Assembly: GCA_030411725.1 (NCBI GenBank)
Contig: MU839850.1
Location: forward strand, 186,001 to 250,000
DNA: 64,000 bases
Direction of reading: 5' to 3'
Source of the DNA: Echria macrotheca
Lineage: Eukaryota; Ascomycota; Sordariomycetes; Sordariales; Schizotheciaceae
Below the pieces are notes generated by a model. That model was not told the origin of the DNA, searched no databases, and saw nothing but the letters and a program-made list of their open reading frames with translations. Position 1 is the first letter of the stretch; every line of letters begins with the position of its first letter. The position numbers and the translations under genes were made by a program. Positions 21,610 through 33,441 of this stretch are shown in pieces.

Positions 21610-22250
21610 AAACCGTCACATCGCAGAGACTACACGGCACCGAGAACAAAGCTCGATTGGTCCCGGGGGCGACAAACCCCGGGCCAAAAAAATCTATCTA
21701 CCGGCCCGGGGAAAACTCCCCAAGGCCAACAACAAAAAACTACAATACAACGGCCCGGGCACAGCGGCCCAGGGCCGTCCAAAACGTTCCGAGGCCGGTA
21801 AACGCCCATCCCCGGGCCTAAACACCCGAAATGAAGGCCCAGAGGCCACCACACCGGGGATTGTGCCCGTTGAGCGCGCCTGACCGACCCCGAAAAGGGG
21901 GGTTATAAACAACCGCCCCATCCCTACTCCTACACATACAAATCCCACAAATACTCCTACAAACACATCCCCAGAGGTGGTAAAGCCCCTCCGGGGGAAA
22001 CCAAAACGTCTCTCGAGGGAAGCAAGAGGCCTTCCCAACCAAACACCCAGGCCTCCCAAGAAAACAACGGCCCTCCGCACAAAAACAAAAACCGAGCCGC
22101 GCAAACAAAAACACATCCCCAGAAGACCGAAACGCCTTCCCAAGGGAACAAAAGGCCCTCACCACCACACCAAAACGCCTTCTCACAAATCCGAACCCCC
22201 CCCCCCCCAAAAAAAAAAAAAAAAAAAACCGAAAAGCCCACCCGACGTGT
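21610..22250. other. T-depleted, C/A-rich low-complexity stretch, possible artefact
   Basis: On the plus strand T is strongly depleted, most clearly from about 21650 to 22250, and the sequence is built of words such as GGCCCGGG, AACGCCTTCCCAAGGG and ACACATCCCCAGA. Some words recur at a distance: ACACATCCCCAGA starts at 21963 and again at 22111. It ends in 13 C (22196-22208) followed by 20 A (22209-22228), directly against the stop codon of the next gene. The frame 21977-22507 across it is a Lys/Pro artefact of the composition. It resembles miscalled sequence beside a homopolymer as much as a biological simple repeat. Confidence 0.5.
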
Positions 22251-24940
22251 CTAAAACACATCATCCTCCTCCTCCTTCACAAACCCACCGCCCGCATCCC
22301 CCTTCCCAGCGAACCCAAACGAGCTCACCCGGCGCAAATCCCTCCCAGCAGAGCTGGAGGACCCCATCCCGCCCCTCTCGCCCGAATGGCTCTTCGCATG
22401 GCGGAGACTATCCCTTCCCACACCACCACCACCACCAGACAACAACCGATCCCTCGCAGCAGAATGATGCCTCTCCCTTTCAATCCCCGCCCTCAAAAAC
22501 CCCGTAATCTCCGCCAGCGCCATCTGCAACCCGTCCTCACAGCCCAGGACATTAAACAGATTCTGCGCATCAAGAACCTGCTTGGCAATAACCGTATCGG
22601 GCTGACAATACGTACGAATACGCAGCGCGCGCGCGTCCGCGGTCATCATATCCAGAATTCCGACGACAGAAGACGTAATGGCGCTGTGCGTCGGCGACGA
22701 GTAGAACTTGAAGTCGTGCACGTGCAGCCGCACCAGATCGAGCTGCGTCTCGATGTCATATCTGAATCCGGTGACCTTGGGGCGGCCGCGGGATTGCCAT
22801 TGGTCGGCGATGCGCTTGAGTTTCGAGGGCGAGAGGCGGCCGGCAGTGAATTCGGTTGTGAGGTACGCGTTGAGCGCGTTGGAGATTGTGTATTCGAGCT
22901 CGCAGTACAGCAGGGCTTGCTCGCGCGGGGTGAGGGATATCGCGAGGCTGCGCGGGGTCCGCGGGCGGCTTGTGGACGAGGTGTTGGTTGTTGTTCCTGT
23001 TGTCTCGTGGGATTTGCGGTTGGAAGGCTTCATGGAGGACATGTCGCCGTGCTGTTTTGAATTTAATGTTAGATGAAATGGAAATGAAAAGAATGAAAAA
23101 AAAAGGAAAGGTGAAAAAGAAAAAAAAAAAACATACCATAATGTCCTTGGCCTTCTTGATTACATGACTCAAAAACCCAGCCTTGCGACCCGGCGACGTC
23201 GACGATCCCGTCCGCGGTTTGGAGAGAGATGTATTCTCCAGCCAGCCGTGGTGTCCAATCATAGTCTTGGACGACTTGCGCACGCTTCCTCCTCCGACTT
23301 CTTTGTCAACGACGTCGTCGTCCTCCTCGGGCGTGGGATCCTTCAGGAACGAAGCCTGGTGGAACGGATGGTTGTAGTGCTTCGTGACCTGCGCCAGAGC
23401 CAGCGCGGCCTCGTCGTGGCGCGGATACGGGAAGGGTGTGATGTCGTGCTCGAGGTACGACGAGCTCGGACCGGCGGCTTTGGCTGTGCTTCCGCTCGTG
23501 ATGGACGGGGTCCCGTGCGGGTCGGCCCAGTCGCGGTAGCCCTTGAGGATGTTATTGTTGGACTGCTCGGGCTGCTTGCCCTGGGCCTTGTGGCTGAGGG
23601 GGACATGGTGGGGGTAGGGAGTCTTTGTGCGCATCGGGACAGAAGACGAGCTGGGCACCGAGGGGAAGAGGGAATACGTCGGAGTCTTTTTCTGGGTGGC
23701 GGCGACGTTGCTCGTAGTCGCGGTCCGCTTCTTGGTGATGCGCAGCGGACTGACGTACGGCGGTTGCTGCTGTTGCTGCTGTTCATCCGAGTAGATGGAC
23801 GACGACTGCGATACACGAGACGAAGTAGTCAAGGCCGTTCCGATGGGAACAACGTTTCCGCGCTCCGCGACCGTCGAATTGCCTCTGCGACGGGTGATGT
23901 CCGTGTCAATAGACGCGGGCAAGTGAGCAGCAACACGCTGGGATAGAGACGTGCTACCAGAAGGCAGGTTGGCCGTGGTATGAGAGCCACCAAAGGGATA
24001 GGGACGAGCAATGGGGATCAACTCGTTCGTCGGACTGGGAGCCCGCAGGTAGCGACCCTCGTCGAACTCGAACGCCTTGCGCCGGGCGGCCATGTGCGAC
24101 GACTGGGAATCAGCCCGGGTCGGGATCGCGGTCAGCTTGGACGGCGACCGGGTGCGACGGGGCGGGCACGGCGTGTTCGTCTCCGTCTTCTCCAGCTTGA
24201 CCGGAGAACCAGCACGCATCGACGACGTGAAGCTGCGAGCCACATGGCTGCCAAGGCTGTCGGGATCGCGCTTGATGGGCTCTGTGTCTTCAAACTCATC
24301 CTCGTCCATGTAACGGCCCCGGAGAGCCTGGTCGGCCATGTTGGCCTTGTCAAAGAGTCTGGACAGTTAGCTTTTTGAATATCACACAGGCAAGAAGAGA
24401 AAAAACGTACCCGCTATCCAGACGTTCCATCTGCGAGGTGGTAAAGCTGCTGCCCTCAGCGGCAGGCAGGCCGTGCTCGATCAACGCGCGCGGAGCGTTG
24501 GTCGTCGAGGAGGTCCGGATGGGATAATCTCCCAGTCCCTGCTGACCATGTTGCTCACCGGCGCCCTCGCGCATATTGTTGTAAGACTCCATTGGACGCG
24601 CTGCGACGGGAGCAATGAAAGGTAAAGTAGATGTAGCCTCAAACTGTTCACAGCCCTGGATCGTGTCGGTACCAAAGACGGCTTGATCTTCTAGCCAAGC
24701 GTCGAGACTGTACTGGCAGAACGGATGTGCCTCGACAGTCTTGTGCTGACGAGACGATTGACGCCACTTGAGATATCGCGAAGAGGCCCGTCGCAATGAA
24801 CCCTTTTGCGAAGCGAGCTTGGGTGCTGTAGCCTTTTGCGACGACGTTGGCAACAGCGGGATCGCGTCGTTCTCCTTGGGGGAAAGCTTGGTATCTGCTG
24901 CTTTCTGCTCGCGATGGAGCAGTTTCAGAAAGTTCTTCAT
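22251..24940 (-). CDS. Conserved ascomycete protein, 850 residues, function unknown
   Basis: Exons are 24411-24940, 23137-24358 and 22251-23051, joining in frame to 850 residues. The start (MKNFLKLLHREQKAADTKLS) is the first ATG after a long ATG-poor pyrimidine-rich leader. Residues 1-580 are mostly disordered, Ser/Thr/Pro-rich and basic, with a short glutamine run (EQQQQQQPPY) and a conserved basic block near the exon 2 end (KAGFLSHVIKKAKDIM). The C-terminal about 190 residues are folded and look like the conserved core: SLTPREQALLYCELEYTISN, LSPSKLKRIADQWQSR, then DLVRLHVHDFKFYSSPTHSA and QVLDAQNLFNVLGCEDGLQ. Intron 2 contains an oligo-T run on the coding strand. The protein resembles large regulatory or scaffold proteins of filamentous fungi, but I know no named family. 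Confidence 0.72.
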
Positions 24941-26796
24941 TGTGTCAGCTTCTTCGGGAATTGAGATGGAGGCTGTGGGATTGGATTTCTGATGAAGTGG
25001 GTGGTGGTTTGAATTTGGGATCAAGGCAGGTGATGGGCTTGAGTGGTGATGGAAGAGGAAGAAACGCAAAAGCTTGGGTCGGTGGGAGGAATAGCAGTGA
25101 TGAAAGCTGCCTTCCTGCTGACCGGAGAATGGGGGAAACCAAATCGGCGGACTTACCAAGAAGAGGGGTGAATATCCAGTCGGCGCCTTGAAGACGAGGA
25201 GCAGACTCGGCGATGGTGTTGAATGGAAGAAAAGATCGGCGACCGATGTAAACACCAAGATCGGCGAGATGACAAGACAAGAAGAACCAAGGTCGGCGAC
25301 GTGTGTGAGAACACTACAGTCGGCGAGATGGTAGCAGAAGGATCGACGACTGGTGAGGACTAACACCAAGAAGCGAGGATTGACCAAGCAGATGTATGGA
25401 AGAAGGGTCGGTGAATGGTGAACGGTGAACAAGAAGAAACACCAAGAAGTGCGACCGGTGAAGGAGTGAAAAGAAGCAAAATCGACGAGTGTGGTCGGAA
25501 GAAGTAGGTCAACCAAACTGGGCGATGGAAGAAGGAGGCAGTTCAACCAGCTTTGGATGGCAGAAGGACTTGAAGTAGTTCAGCCAACTTTGGATGGGAG
25601 AAGAAAGTAGATCCACCAGCCTTGGATGGAGGAAGAGAGTAAAGACCAGCTCGGTGATGGAAGAAGAGAGTAAAGACCAAGCTCGTGACGAAAGAAGAGA
25701 GAGTAAAAAACCCAAACTCGGCGATGGTAGCTCACAAGAAGCCGTGCAAACAGTCCAAGTTCAAGTTGGTTGTGGTGGAAGAAGAGAAGTGTGTGAAGCA
25801 AAATTGTGGTGTGTGGTGAAGGGAGAGTAAGGCGCCGACAAAAAACGGAATTTTGGACACCAGGTGAAGTGGAAGAAAAGTGTGCGTGACTGTTGGAGAG
25901 TGGACACGGCGAAGCTCAAGTAAACAAAAGTTCTGTGGTCTCGCCGAATCGTGGCACGACTTAAAGGGCTTGGCATGAAAAAGTCTTCGCTCCTTCCTTA
26001 TGAAAAGTTGGGATGAAAAATCACCAGGGATCGATCGGTGCCAGGCAAATTAGGGGCAGAAATATTGTAGGTACGCGAGGAAATACTTAAGATTGGCAAG
26101 ATGGCACGGCACGGCACCGTGCTGGGTCGGGCCCTTTGGAGAAGGGACTGGACTCACATACATAGCGCGCTACTTGTTGAACTGAGGTATGGGACAACAT
26201 TATTGTTGAGGCTATATCTTCTGTTTTATGATATATACAAAAGTGGCTGGTGAACGTGAACGTGGCCCTAAAGTAAATATTGTTGTCGACCCAAGAAAAT
26301 CCAAAGGAAAAGCCGTCTGAAATATCAATGTAAACAAAGTCGTGCGGTTCCTTCATGTTCTCTTTGTTTGAAAACAAGAGCTGCTCAACGGGACCCCACT
26401 CATTTTTACGCCTGTCTTTCACGAGTGCCAGAAATGACAAAACGGGCGCCGCGATGACAGAGGTAACGCCATGGTTTGGAAATGGAGGCCTATACCCAAA
26501 GGGCAAAAGATCGTCGTGGTGCGCATGACTGGGTTGGCAGCATCTATCCACATTCACATTCATCGCCGTATGAAATCAAGCCCGCAAAAGTTGAACTGTT
26601 CAATGAAAGTACCTTATCTTCACAGTTTCTTCATCGCGATCGTGAAAAGTATGCTGGTGTAAAAAATTGGCCGTGGATTTCCATTGTTCTTGATTGATTT
26701 TCGAAAGAACGGCAACAGCTTGGAAAACACTGTGACACCTTAATCGTCAACTTGATCTCAGCCCAGCCCACGTCTTTCACTTACTGCAAGATGTGC
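24941..26796. promoter_or_regulatory. Long pyrimidine-rich leader with iterated CGCCGA words
   Basis: Upstream of the 850-residue gene, about 24995-25800 is strongly pyrimidine-rich on the coding (minus) strand. Degenerate repeats of the type TCGCCGA/CTTCTTCCATC recur every 30-60 bases; on the plus strand these read TCGGCGA...GGAAGAAG at about 25206, 25229, 25259, 25288, 25318, 25488 and 25717. Such leaders are typical of long 5' UTRs of regulated fungal genes. Farther left, 26087-26563 on the minus strand is an open frame of 158 codons with a protein-like stretch (IDISDGFSFGFSWVDNNIYF) that I cannot assign. Nothing else is seen up to 26796. Confidence 0.4.
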
Positions 26797-27989
26797 CTAT
26801 AAATCCGCCACAGGAACCTCGCACTCGATAATTCCTTCGACGCCGCTCTCCGGATTCCACACCTTCACAACCCTCAGCCCGCATTTATCTTCCAGCAGAG
26901 CCCGCCACTCCCCCTTGGTCCTCTCCGCCGCCCCAAACACCACCATCATATACATATCCAGATACGTCACCTCCCAGCTTGCCTCCACAGCAGGAATCAC
27001 ATGCTCGTTGACCAGCAGGCGGCTGTACCCGGGCTTCATGGCCTCCTTGATGCGCCCTACAATCTCGACGCACCGGGTAGACCTCGGAGGAGAACCAGGG
27101 GGGCCGCCCGAGACGGTACCCTTGCATGAGGTTGTTGAACTGCGTCTGGAAAGCGGGGCGGGCGGCCATGTATTCGAACATGGAGGAGGAGGTTTTGTGG
27201 CCAAAGCTGAAGGGGCTCTCGGTGGCATTGGAGGGTGCCGAGTAGGAGTTCTTGGCGAGCCAGGCGTGGAAGTGGAGCATGGGCGGGATGGCGACATCCC
27301 GGCTATTGGTGAGGTTAGTAGTTGGGAATGATCAAGAGAGGCAGCGGACGGCTCGGGATAAGCGCTTTTGGGTCTGGAATGTGAGGACCTACTAGATGAG
27401 ATAGCCGTCGGCAATGAAAGGATGGGTGAGAGAGAGGGCGAAATTCGTCGGGGCATATTCGTCGGCGCCGGTCTGATTGATGTGCTTCATCGCAGTGAGA
27501 TGGCGGAGGATTCGTCCTGTGAGATTCAGTGTCGGCTTCCTTCAACAGGAAAAGAACGGGGATATACGCAACACTTCGACGTTGATTCCCAACGCCTTGG
27601 CGAGCTCCGGGGCAGGCTTCGCACTCCCGCCATTCTTGGCCATCTCTTTGAAGAGCCCGATGTCGATTCCGAGGGCGATGGAGACGAAGGATGCGGTCTG
27701 GCGGCCTAACGGTTAGTGCCGACGCGATAAGATGTCAGCAGCAGTTTTGACACACCTCAGCACCAGTATGCTTCAGCATCGTCTCCCGCGGTGTCTCCAG
27801 CGCAGTGACAAGAGAGCGGGCCTTTTCGAGGAGGGCCAGGCGGGCACCTCGATCGATGGAGAGATCATGAGAGCTTCCCAGCGAGGCAATATCGTTGAGG
27901 AGGCCCGGAACTTTAGCAATATCTTGTGGCGTGGACGCAATCGAAAGGTCGATTTGCTCCTCAGACGTGATGGGGTTTGGTGTGGACAT
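26797..27989 (-). pseudogene. O-methyltransferase gene lacking its SAM-binding core
   Basis: Fungal caffeate-type (plant O-MT-like) methyltransferase. Exon 1 (27756-27989, start MSTPNPITSEEQIDLS) and its GT donor are intact. Exon 2 continues TASFVSIALGIDIGLFKEMA. The dimerisation/winged-helix part (HLTAMKHINQTGADEYAPTN, LSLTHPFIADGY) is readable across further canonical introns. Then comes MFEYMAARPAFQTQFNNLMQ followed by PPWFSSEVYPV. Intact relatives continue here with about 100 residues containing the glycine-rich SAM motif and the catalytic HDWPD motif. In this copy the next recognisable sequence is GRIKEAMKPGYSRLLVNEHV, the C-terminal part, in a different frame (junction near 27085). The C-terminus then reads to its stop at 26797. 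Both motifs are absent, so the product cannot be a methyltransferase. All other exon boundaries are preserved, so the deletion looks recent. Confidence 0.8.
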
Positions 27990-30900
27990 GTTTGAAGGCT
28001 ACCTACAAGGACTCAAGATGGGAAGCTAGAGGGAGCCCTAGGGCTGTAAAGAATGCCGAGTCTTTCGAGGTCAGAGTTGGAGCCGTCGAATATATATATA
28101 TATATATTGGCTTCAGCTGATTGTTCTTGTTTAGCTGGTCGAGCCAAGATCATCTATCTATCATAGGTGAGCTCCCGCCTCATTGGTGCCTCCCTTCCGG
28201 TGTCGGAAACAACGGGGTGCGGGGTTTGTCCAAATCGAGGTACATCTTTTTGAGTTCTTAGATCTAGTGCGGCATCGTCGTATCGTGACTGGTCGAGCGT
28301 CTGAAAGACTGAGGTAACGATGCTTGATTTGTGGAAGAGGAGAGGTGAGCCTGTGACTGGCTAAATACAGTGCCCTAGGTCCTTGCGTGACTTCCATCTA
28401 AGGTATCCTGGGATGCTCTTGCCTGGCCTAACACGTCCTATACATCTGCGAGCGGGTAAGATCTGAAGATGCGATCCCGCGCTTTCGCAGATATTGAGAG
28501 TGACTTTACAGCGATACAAAACTGTTATTCTCTCCACATTTTGCCTTCGTAGTGATCTTTATTTTTATGGCTGCCCGGCGAGAAGATAGCGCCACTCCAG
28601 GGAACAATGTCAGACTTTGATTTCAGCCGAGTGCCTCCTGGATGATGAAGAATTCAAAACTGTCGATGACTTTCCTGGATTGCTGCTAGATGGCATAATT
28701 CCATTTTCCAGCCCTTCAAGGGTCCAAATACCATTTCCAACCCAAAATAGCGCCTGTATGCATATCTCCTGGAATACGGGCTCGGACCCGCTTACGGATG
28801 GAATATCTTTTACCTCGGTAGGGGAATCAACGACATGTGCTAGAAAAATATAAGGCTAAATTTGTCTCAGTATGTCAAGGTATTCGAAAAGGGGGAAGAT
28901 TCTTAAAACACTTATCCGCAAGATTGGAGGTCCCTTGTCTTTACAGGCAACGGTTGTTCGACGGACACGATTCAACTTGTGTACGTCCAAGGACCAAGAC
29001 AAGCCGGTCAAGCACCCTATTTGCTACGCCGTAGAGAGCATACAACTTTGCAGGAAGGTCTGGGAGGCGCTTAAAGTGCCTTTGTATGGGTCTGGGTTGC
29101 ATCTGTTAGGCCAGGAAGGAGCACACAGGCAAAATGGAAGGCGCGTAAGGACCCCACGCACAGAGCCATCCTCTCTTCCACCAAAACCAAGCATCGCTAC
29201 CTCAGTCTTTCAAGTCGCTCCCAAAAGCTGGCTGAAGCAAATTGTTCTGTGTTGGAACTCTAGAACCAGCCCATCTGATTAAAGTTGCTAGATTTCGAGG
29301 GTATGACAACTAATCTCTTGCTCGCTAGACATAGGCTTGCAAGGCTGGTAAGGCTGGGCGGGGCTTGCAATGTGGAAAACAGCTCTGGAGTCAATGACGC
29401 CAGATCGCAAACTTGGGAAAGACTGAGACACGACTCGTGACTATACCGTAGACTTGTGTACTGTGCATATAGCTCCAAAGACACGCCATACCGGCGGCAT
29501 GGTCCAGAACAAGACCTCATTGGTCAGACACTATCTCTTTGTGTTACTCTGCGTCCGCCACAGGCCGGACTGTGACATTATCCGCACTCTCGTGTCGAGC
29601 ATATACGCTGTTGTTTGGTTGTTGGTAGACAGCAGGTGGTTGAGACGGAAAGACGGGAAGCACAGCGCGGCTGGCAGGGGTGAGTTGGATGGACGGACCA
29701 GATCGAAGCGGATCGAGATTACATCGATCCGGAATGCCTGGCCCCTGAAGGGGTGACTCGGGTGAGTGACCGGGCTTAATAAGCTGCGTCAACCCCTGGC
29801 GCCTTCTCTCGTGCTCACCGCCCAACCTTTTCGCAACGTCGAGCGGGTTTACCCTTTCCCATCAACAACTATCCTTCGTCCAGTCCATGACCAACAAACT
29901 GAGCGTGCCGTAATACAAGGTGCGTGACCTCGCATCCTCGTGCCTTGGACCCGACGGCATCTTCATCCTCCCGCCAAGCATGCTGTACCGACGCCATCAA
30001 AACTCTCTCAAAAGTAACCTACCTCCGGGTTGTAGTCCCGAGGCGGCGGGTGGGTCGACGCCTCGTCGTTATTTGACGGGCCATGGCATGAACCGTGGGG
30101 GCAAGGCGCAGCGGAATGCGGAGGGAGGGGTCGGCCAGCCGTGTGCGCGACGCGAGGGCGATCTCCCGGCACGCCAACCGGCCACACGAGATTCGTCACC
30201 TCAGCGCGCTGCTCGATTGCTATCTGAAGGTGGAAGAAGCCGTCCGACGACGAGGACGGCACCATGATGCGCGCGCCAATCGGGTCTTGCAGAGCACAGT
30301 GAGGGAATCCACTTCCCCGGACCGGGCTAGCAGCCACTGGCTACGACCCGGCTACGAATGCCGAAAAAGTATTGGGGCGGCTCTACGCGTCCATGTCGCG
30401 GTCAGCAGTATCATGACAAAATCGAGGGGCGGATACTGGCTGAGTACGAGGTGGGTAGAGTGCCGGCACATTCTGCCGGCCTGGCTCGGGCCATCATGAA
30501 GACCCGAGCGACGGGCGGGCACAACGGGCGGGAACACCGGACGATGGACGGCCACAGGCACGGGGCCGTCCAGGCCAGCCAGCGGCGGGCTTTGCACGTC
30601 TTAGGACCAACGGCTCAGCGACACGGCTGCTGGGACGCGAGTCCGAAAGGCCGACCGGAAATAAGATGGCCGCCCCACGCTGTCGCCGGCCAGCTGTGGC
30701 CGCTAGTTCTGCCTCGCTAGCTACCCGGCCATGAATTTTCTGATCAGCTTGGAGGTGGTGGGGAAAAACGCTCGTCGTCATGGGCTCTGATCCCGATGAT
30801 TCAGCCGTGTCCCCCCGCTGACGGCCCCACAACTGATTCCCGTGTGCAAGTCCCGGGCTGCCCCTCATCGATTGTGCCAGCTTTACCCCGGCCGGACGCC

Positions 30901-31416
30901 ATCTTTTCCGCCATGGCTTCCAGAAGATGGCGGTTGTCAGTTCCATTGCAGCCAGACACACAGCCAGACAGCCAGAAAACCATGTGTCGCCTCACTCGGC
31001 ATCCCACCTTGGCCGCCCCACTAGCGGCGTGGTGGCCGGTTCCCGTTCTCTTCGCTCGCCCACCTGTCCGCTGATGTTTGCCCTCGAACTCGAGTCAGCG
31101 GCCCTCGTCCCGAAGTGCTTGCCGCGTTCCTGGGCAGCCCCCGTGGGCGCGCCCCTCGCACCTGTCGCTGATTGACCCTCGTTGCAGTGTCGCATTGTTC
31201 TGGCCCGCCGATCGGGATCAGGCCCGGATCCTGGTTTCTGGGACCGTGACGATTCAAATATCTCCCGGAGCCGCCGACTTGCAATTCGTGCGCTTCTCCC
31301 CCCTCTGATCACTCTCTCCCGCCCTCTCCCTTCAATACCACCCCCCCTCCTGCCGAAACCAGACCTATTCTCGGCCAGACCCCTTCCTTTTGCCCGTCCT
31401 CTCACCAGACGTCAAC
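27990..31416. other. Gene-poor stretch between methyltransferase and monooxygenase genes
   Basis: About 3.4 kb without a recognised gene. It contains a TA run (28091-28107) and a copy of the dispersed repeat near 28319. The AT-richer part to about 29500 has no motif. The rising GC content from about 29800 contains many CGG/CCG triplets, AAGATGGC at 30663-30670, and an inverted pair GCCATCTT (30898-30905)/AAGATGGC (30924-30931). The last part before 31417 is a pyrimidine-rich core promoter. Confidence 0.4.
28319..28435 (+). repeat. Dispersed repeat, copy A
   Basis: Starts GATGCTTGATTTGTGGAAGA, then GGCTAAATACAGTGCC, then GGGATGCTCTTGCCTGG and CCTAACACGTCC. It is related to copies at 49747 and 59883. 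It lies about 330 bp upstream of the broken methyltransferase gene, which is read the other way. Confidence 0.5.
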
Positions 31417-33441
31417 ATGGCCACCCAGGCGGAGAGACCTTCCAACTACTATGACATTGGTGAGTGCCAGCCTGCATGGGTGTCGGCGTCGGCGACTAAC
31501 GGCGCGCGCAGTCATTGTCGGAGCCGGGCCCGTCGGCCTGATGCTCTCCACCTGCCTGGCGCGGTGGGGGTACAAGATCAAGCACATCGACAACAGGGCC
31601 GAGCCCACGCCAACCGGCCGCGCCGATGGCATCCAGCCCAGGTCTCTGGACCTGCTCCGGAACATGGGGCTCAAGTCGGCCATCATGGCCCACAAGCCCG
31701 CCCGCGTCTACGAGGTTGCCTTCTGGGACCCGCCAACGAGCGGCAAGGGCATCGTCCGCACTGGCACCTGGGCCAGCTGCCCCAGCTTCATCGACGCCCG
31801 ATATCCGTTTACCACGCTGCTCCACCAGGGTCTGATCGAGCGTGTGTTTATCGACGATCTCCAGAAGAACAACGTCCAGATCCAGCGGCCATGGACCATC
31901 AAGGGCTTCACCTCGGACGAGAAGGCCAACCCCGAGTATCCCGTCGAGGTCCAGCTGGAGCATGTTGATGGGACCGGCAGCGAGACGGTCCGGGCCAAGT
32001 ACCTGTTCGGCGGCGAGGGTGCGCGGTCCTTCATCCGCGACCAGCTCAAGATCGGCATCACGCACAAGGACCCCATCGCCTACGTGTGGGGCGTCATGGA
32101 TGGCGTGGTCAAGACCGATTTTCCTGATATCAAGATGAAGTGCACGATCCACTCGGAGCACGGCTCCATCATGGTGATCCCGCGCGAGAACAACATGGTC
32201 CGGCTCTACATCCAGATTGCGTCTTCGACCGACCCCGACTTCAACCCCCGCAAGACGGCCACGGTCGAGGAGGTGCAGGCGTCGGCGAAGCGGATCCTCC
32301 AGCCTTACTCGGTCGAGTGGGAGCGCGTCGAGTGGTACTCTGTCTATCCCATCGGCCAGGGCATCGCGGACAAGTATACGCTGGACCATCGCGTCTTCCT
32401 CGGCGGTGATGCGTGCCACACCCACAGTGTAGGTTTTTTTTGTCGGATCGGATATATGCGGAGCGGCTAACATGAGAATAGCCCAAGGCTGGTCAAGGCA
32501 TGAACACTGCGTTTCTGGATGCGCAGAACCTCGCGTGGAAGATTCACGCCGTCGAGAGCGGCTTTGCTGCCCGCAGCTTGCTGCACACGTACGAGCCCGA
32601 GCGCAAGGAGGTTGCCGAGAATCTGTTGGCCTTTGACAACAAGTACGCCAAGCTCTTCTCTCAACGGCCGCCAGCAGCCAACGAGGTGGCCGCGGCCTCG
32701 AAATCGACCGGCCCCGAGGAGAACGAGTTCATCAAGACGTTCAAGGAGTCGTGCGCCTTCACCAGCGGCTACGGAGTCTTTTACAAGGCCAACGCGCTCA
32801 ACTGGTCGGCTAGCCACCCCGTCCAGAGTCATGTTATTCTCGACCCGGCGACCGCCGGCACCAAGCTGCAGCCCGGCCGGCTGTACATCAACGCGGACGT
32901 GACGCGCGTGACGGATGCCAACGTGGTCCATCTGGAGCAGGAGGTCCCGCTCAACGGCTCGTTCCGCATCTTTGTGTTCGCCGGCAAGCCCAGCGTGACG
33001 GCGCAGGCGCTCAAGGACCTGGCCGCCAACATGGCCCGCAAGAACTCGTTCTACACCGCCTACGCCCGGCCCGACGCCGACACCGTCAGCCACCACGAGA
33101 AGCACAACCCGCACAGCATGTTCTACACGGTGTGCACCATCTTTGCCGAGAAGCGGTCGGCGATCGAGATCTCGCGCGACGCGCCCGCGCTCCTCGGCCG
33201 CTACCAGGATCACATCTACGCTGACGACCGCTGGGACCGCCACGTGCCGGATGCCACGGCGTCTGCCCATGCCAAGATGGGTCTGGACCAGGAGCGCGGC
33301 GGCGTCGTGGTTGTGCGGCCGGACGGCTATGTCGGTATTGTTGTCAAGCTCGAGGAGGGCAGCGCGACGGTGGACGCGCTCAACGCTTACTTTGGGTCTT
33401 TCTGCACGAAGAAGCTTGGGGATACGCTTGCCCAGCTGTGA
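31417..33441 (+). CDS. FAD-dependent phenol 2-monooxygenase-like hydroxylase
   Basis: Class A flavoprotein hydroxylase that puts a hydroxyl group on phenolic rings using NADPH and O2. Exons are 31417-31459, 31512-32428 and 32482-33441, joined in frame to 639 residues. The dinucleotide-binding motif VIVGAGPVGLMLSTCLA starts at residue 15. RADGIQPRSLDLLRNMGL follows near 45-62; the second FAD motif [20 protein letters not shown] spans the exon 2/3 junction near 313-332. The C-terminal thioredoxin-like domain characteristic of phenol hydroxylases begins near 450 and includes FRIFVFAGKP. The length fits this group (about 600-665), being longer than salicylate hydroxylases. The substrate could be phenol, a phenolic acid or a secondary-metabolite intermediate. 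There is no obvious gene cluster around it, so a catabolic role is as likely as a biosynthetic one. Confidence 0.88.

Noticed and set aside
21977..22507. 176-codon Lys/Pro-rich open frame
   Set aside because: Caused by the T-depleted stretch and the A20 tract, and it overlaps the C-terminal exon of a supported gene on the other strand.
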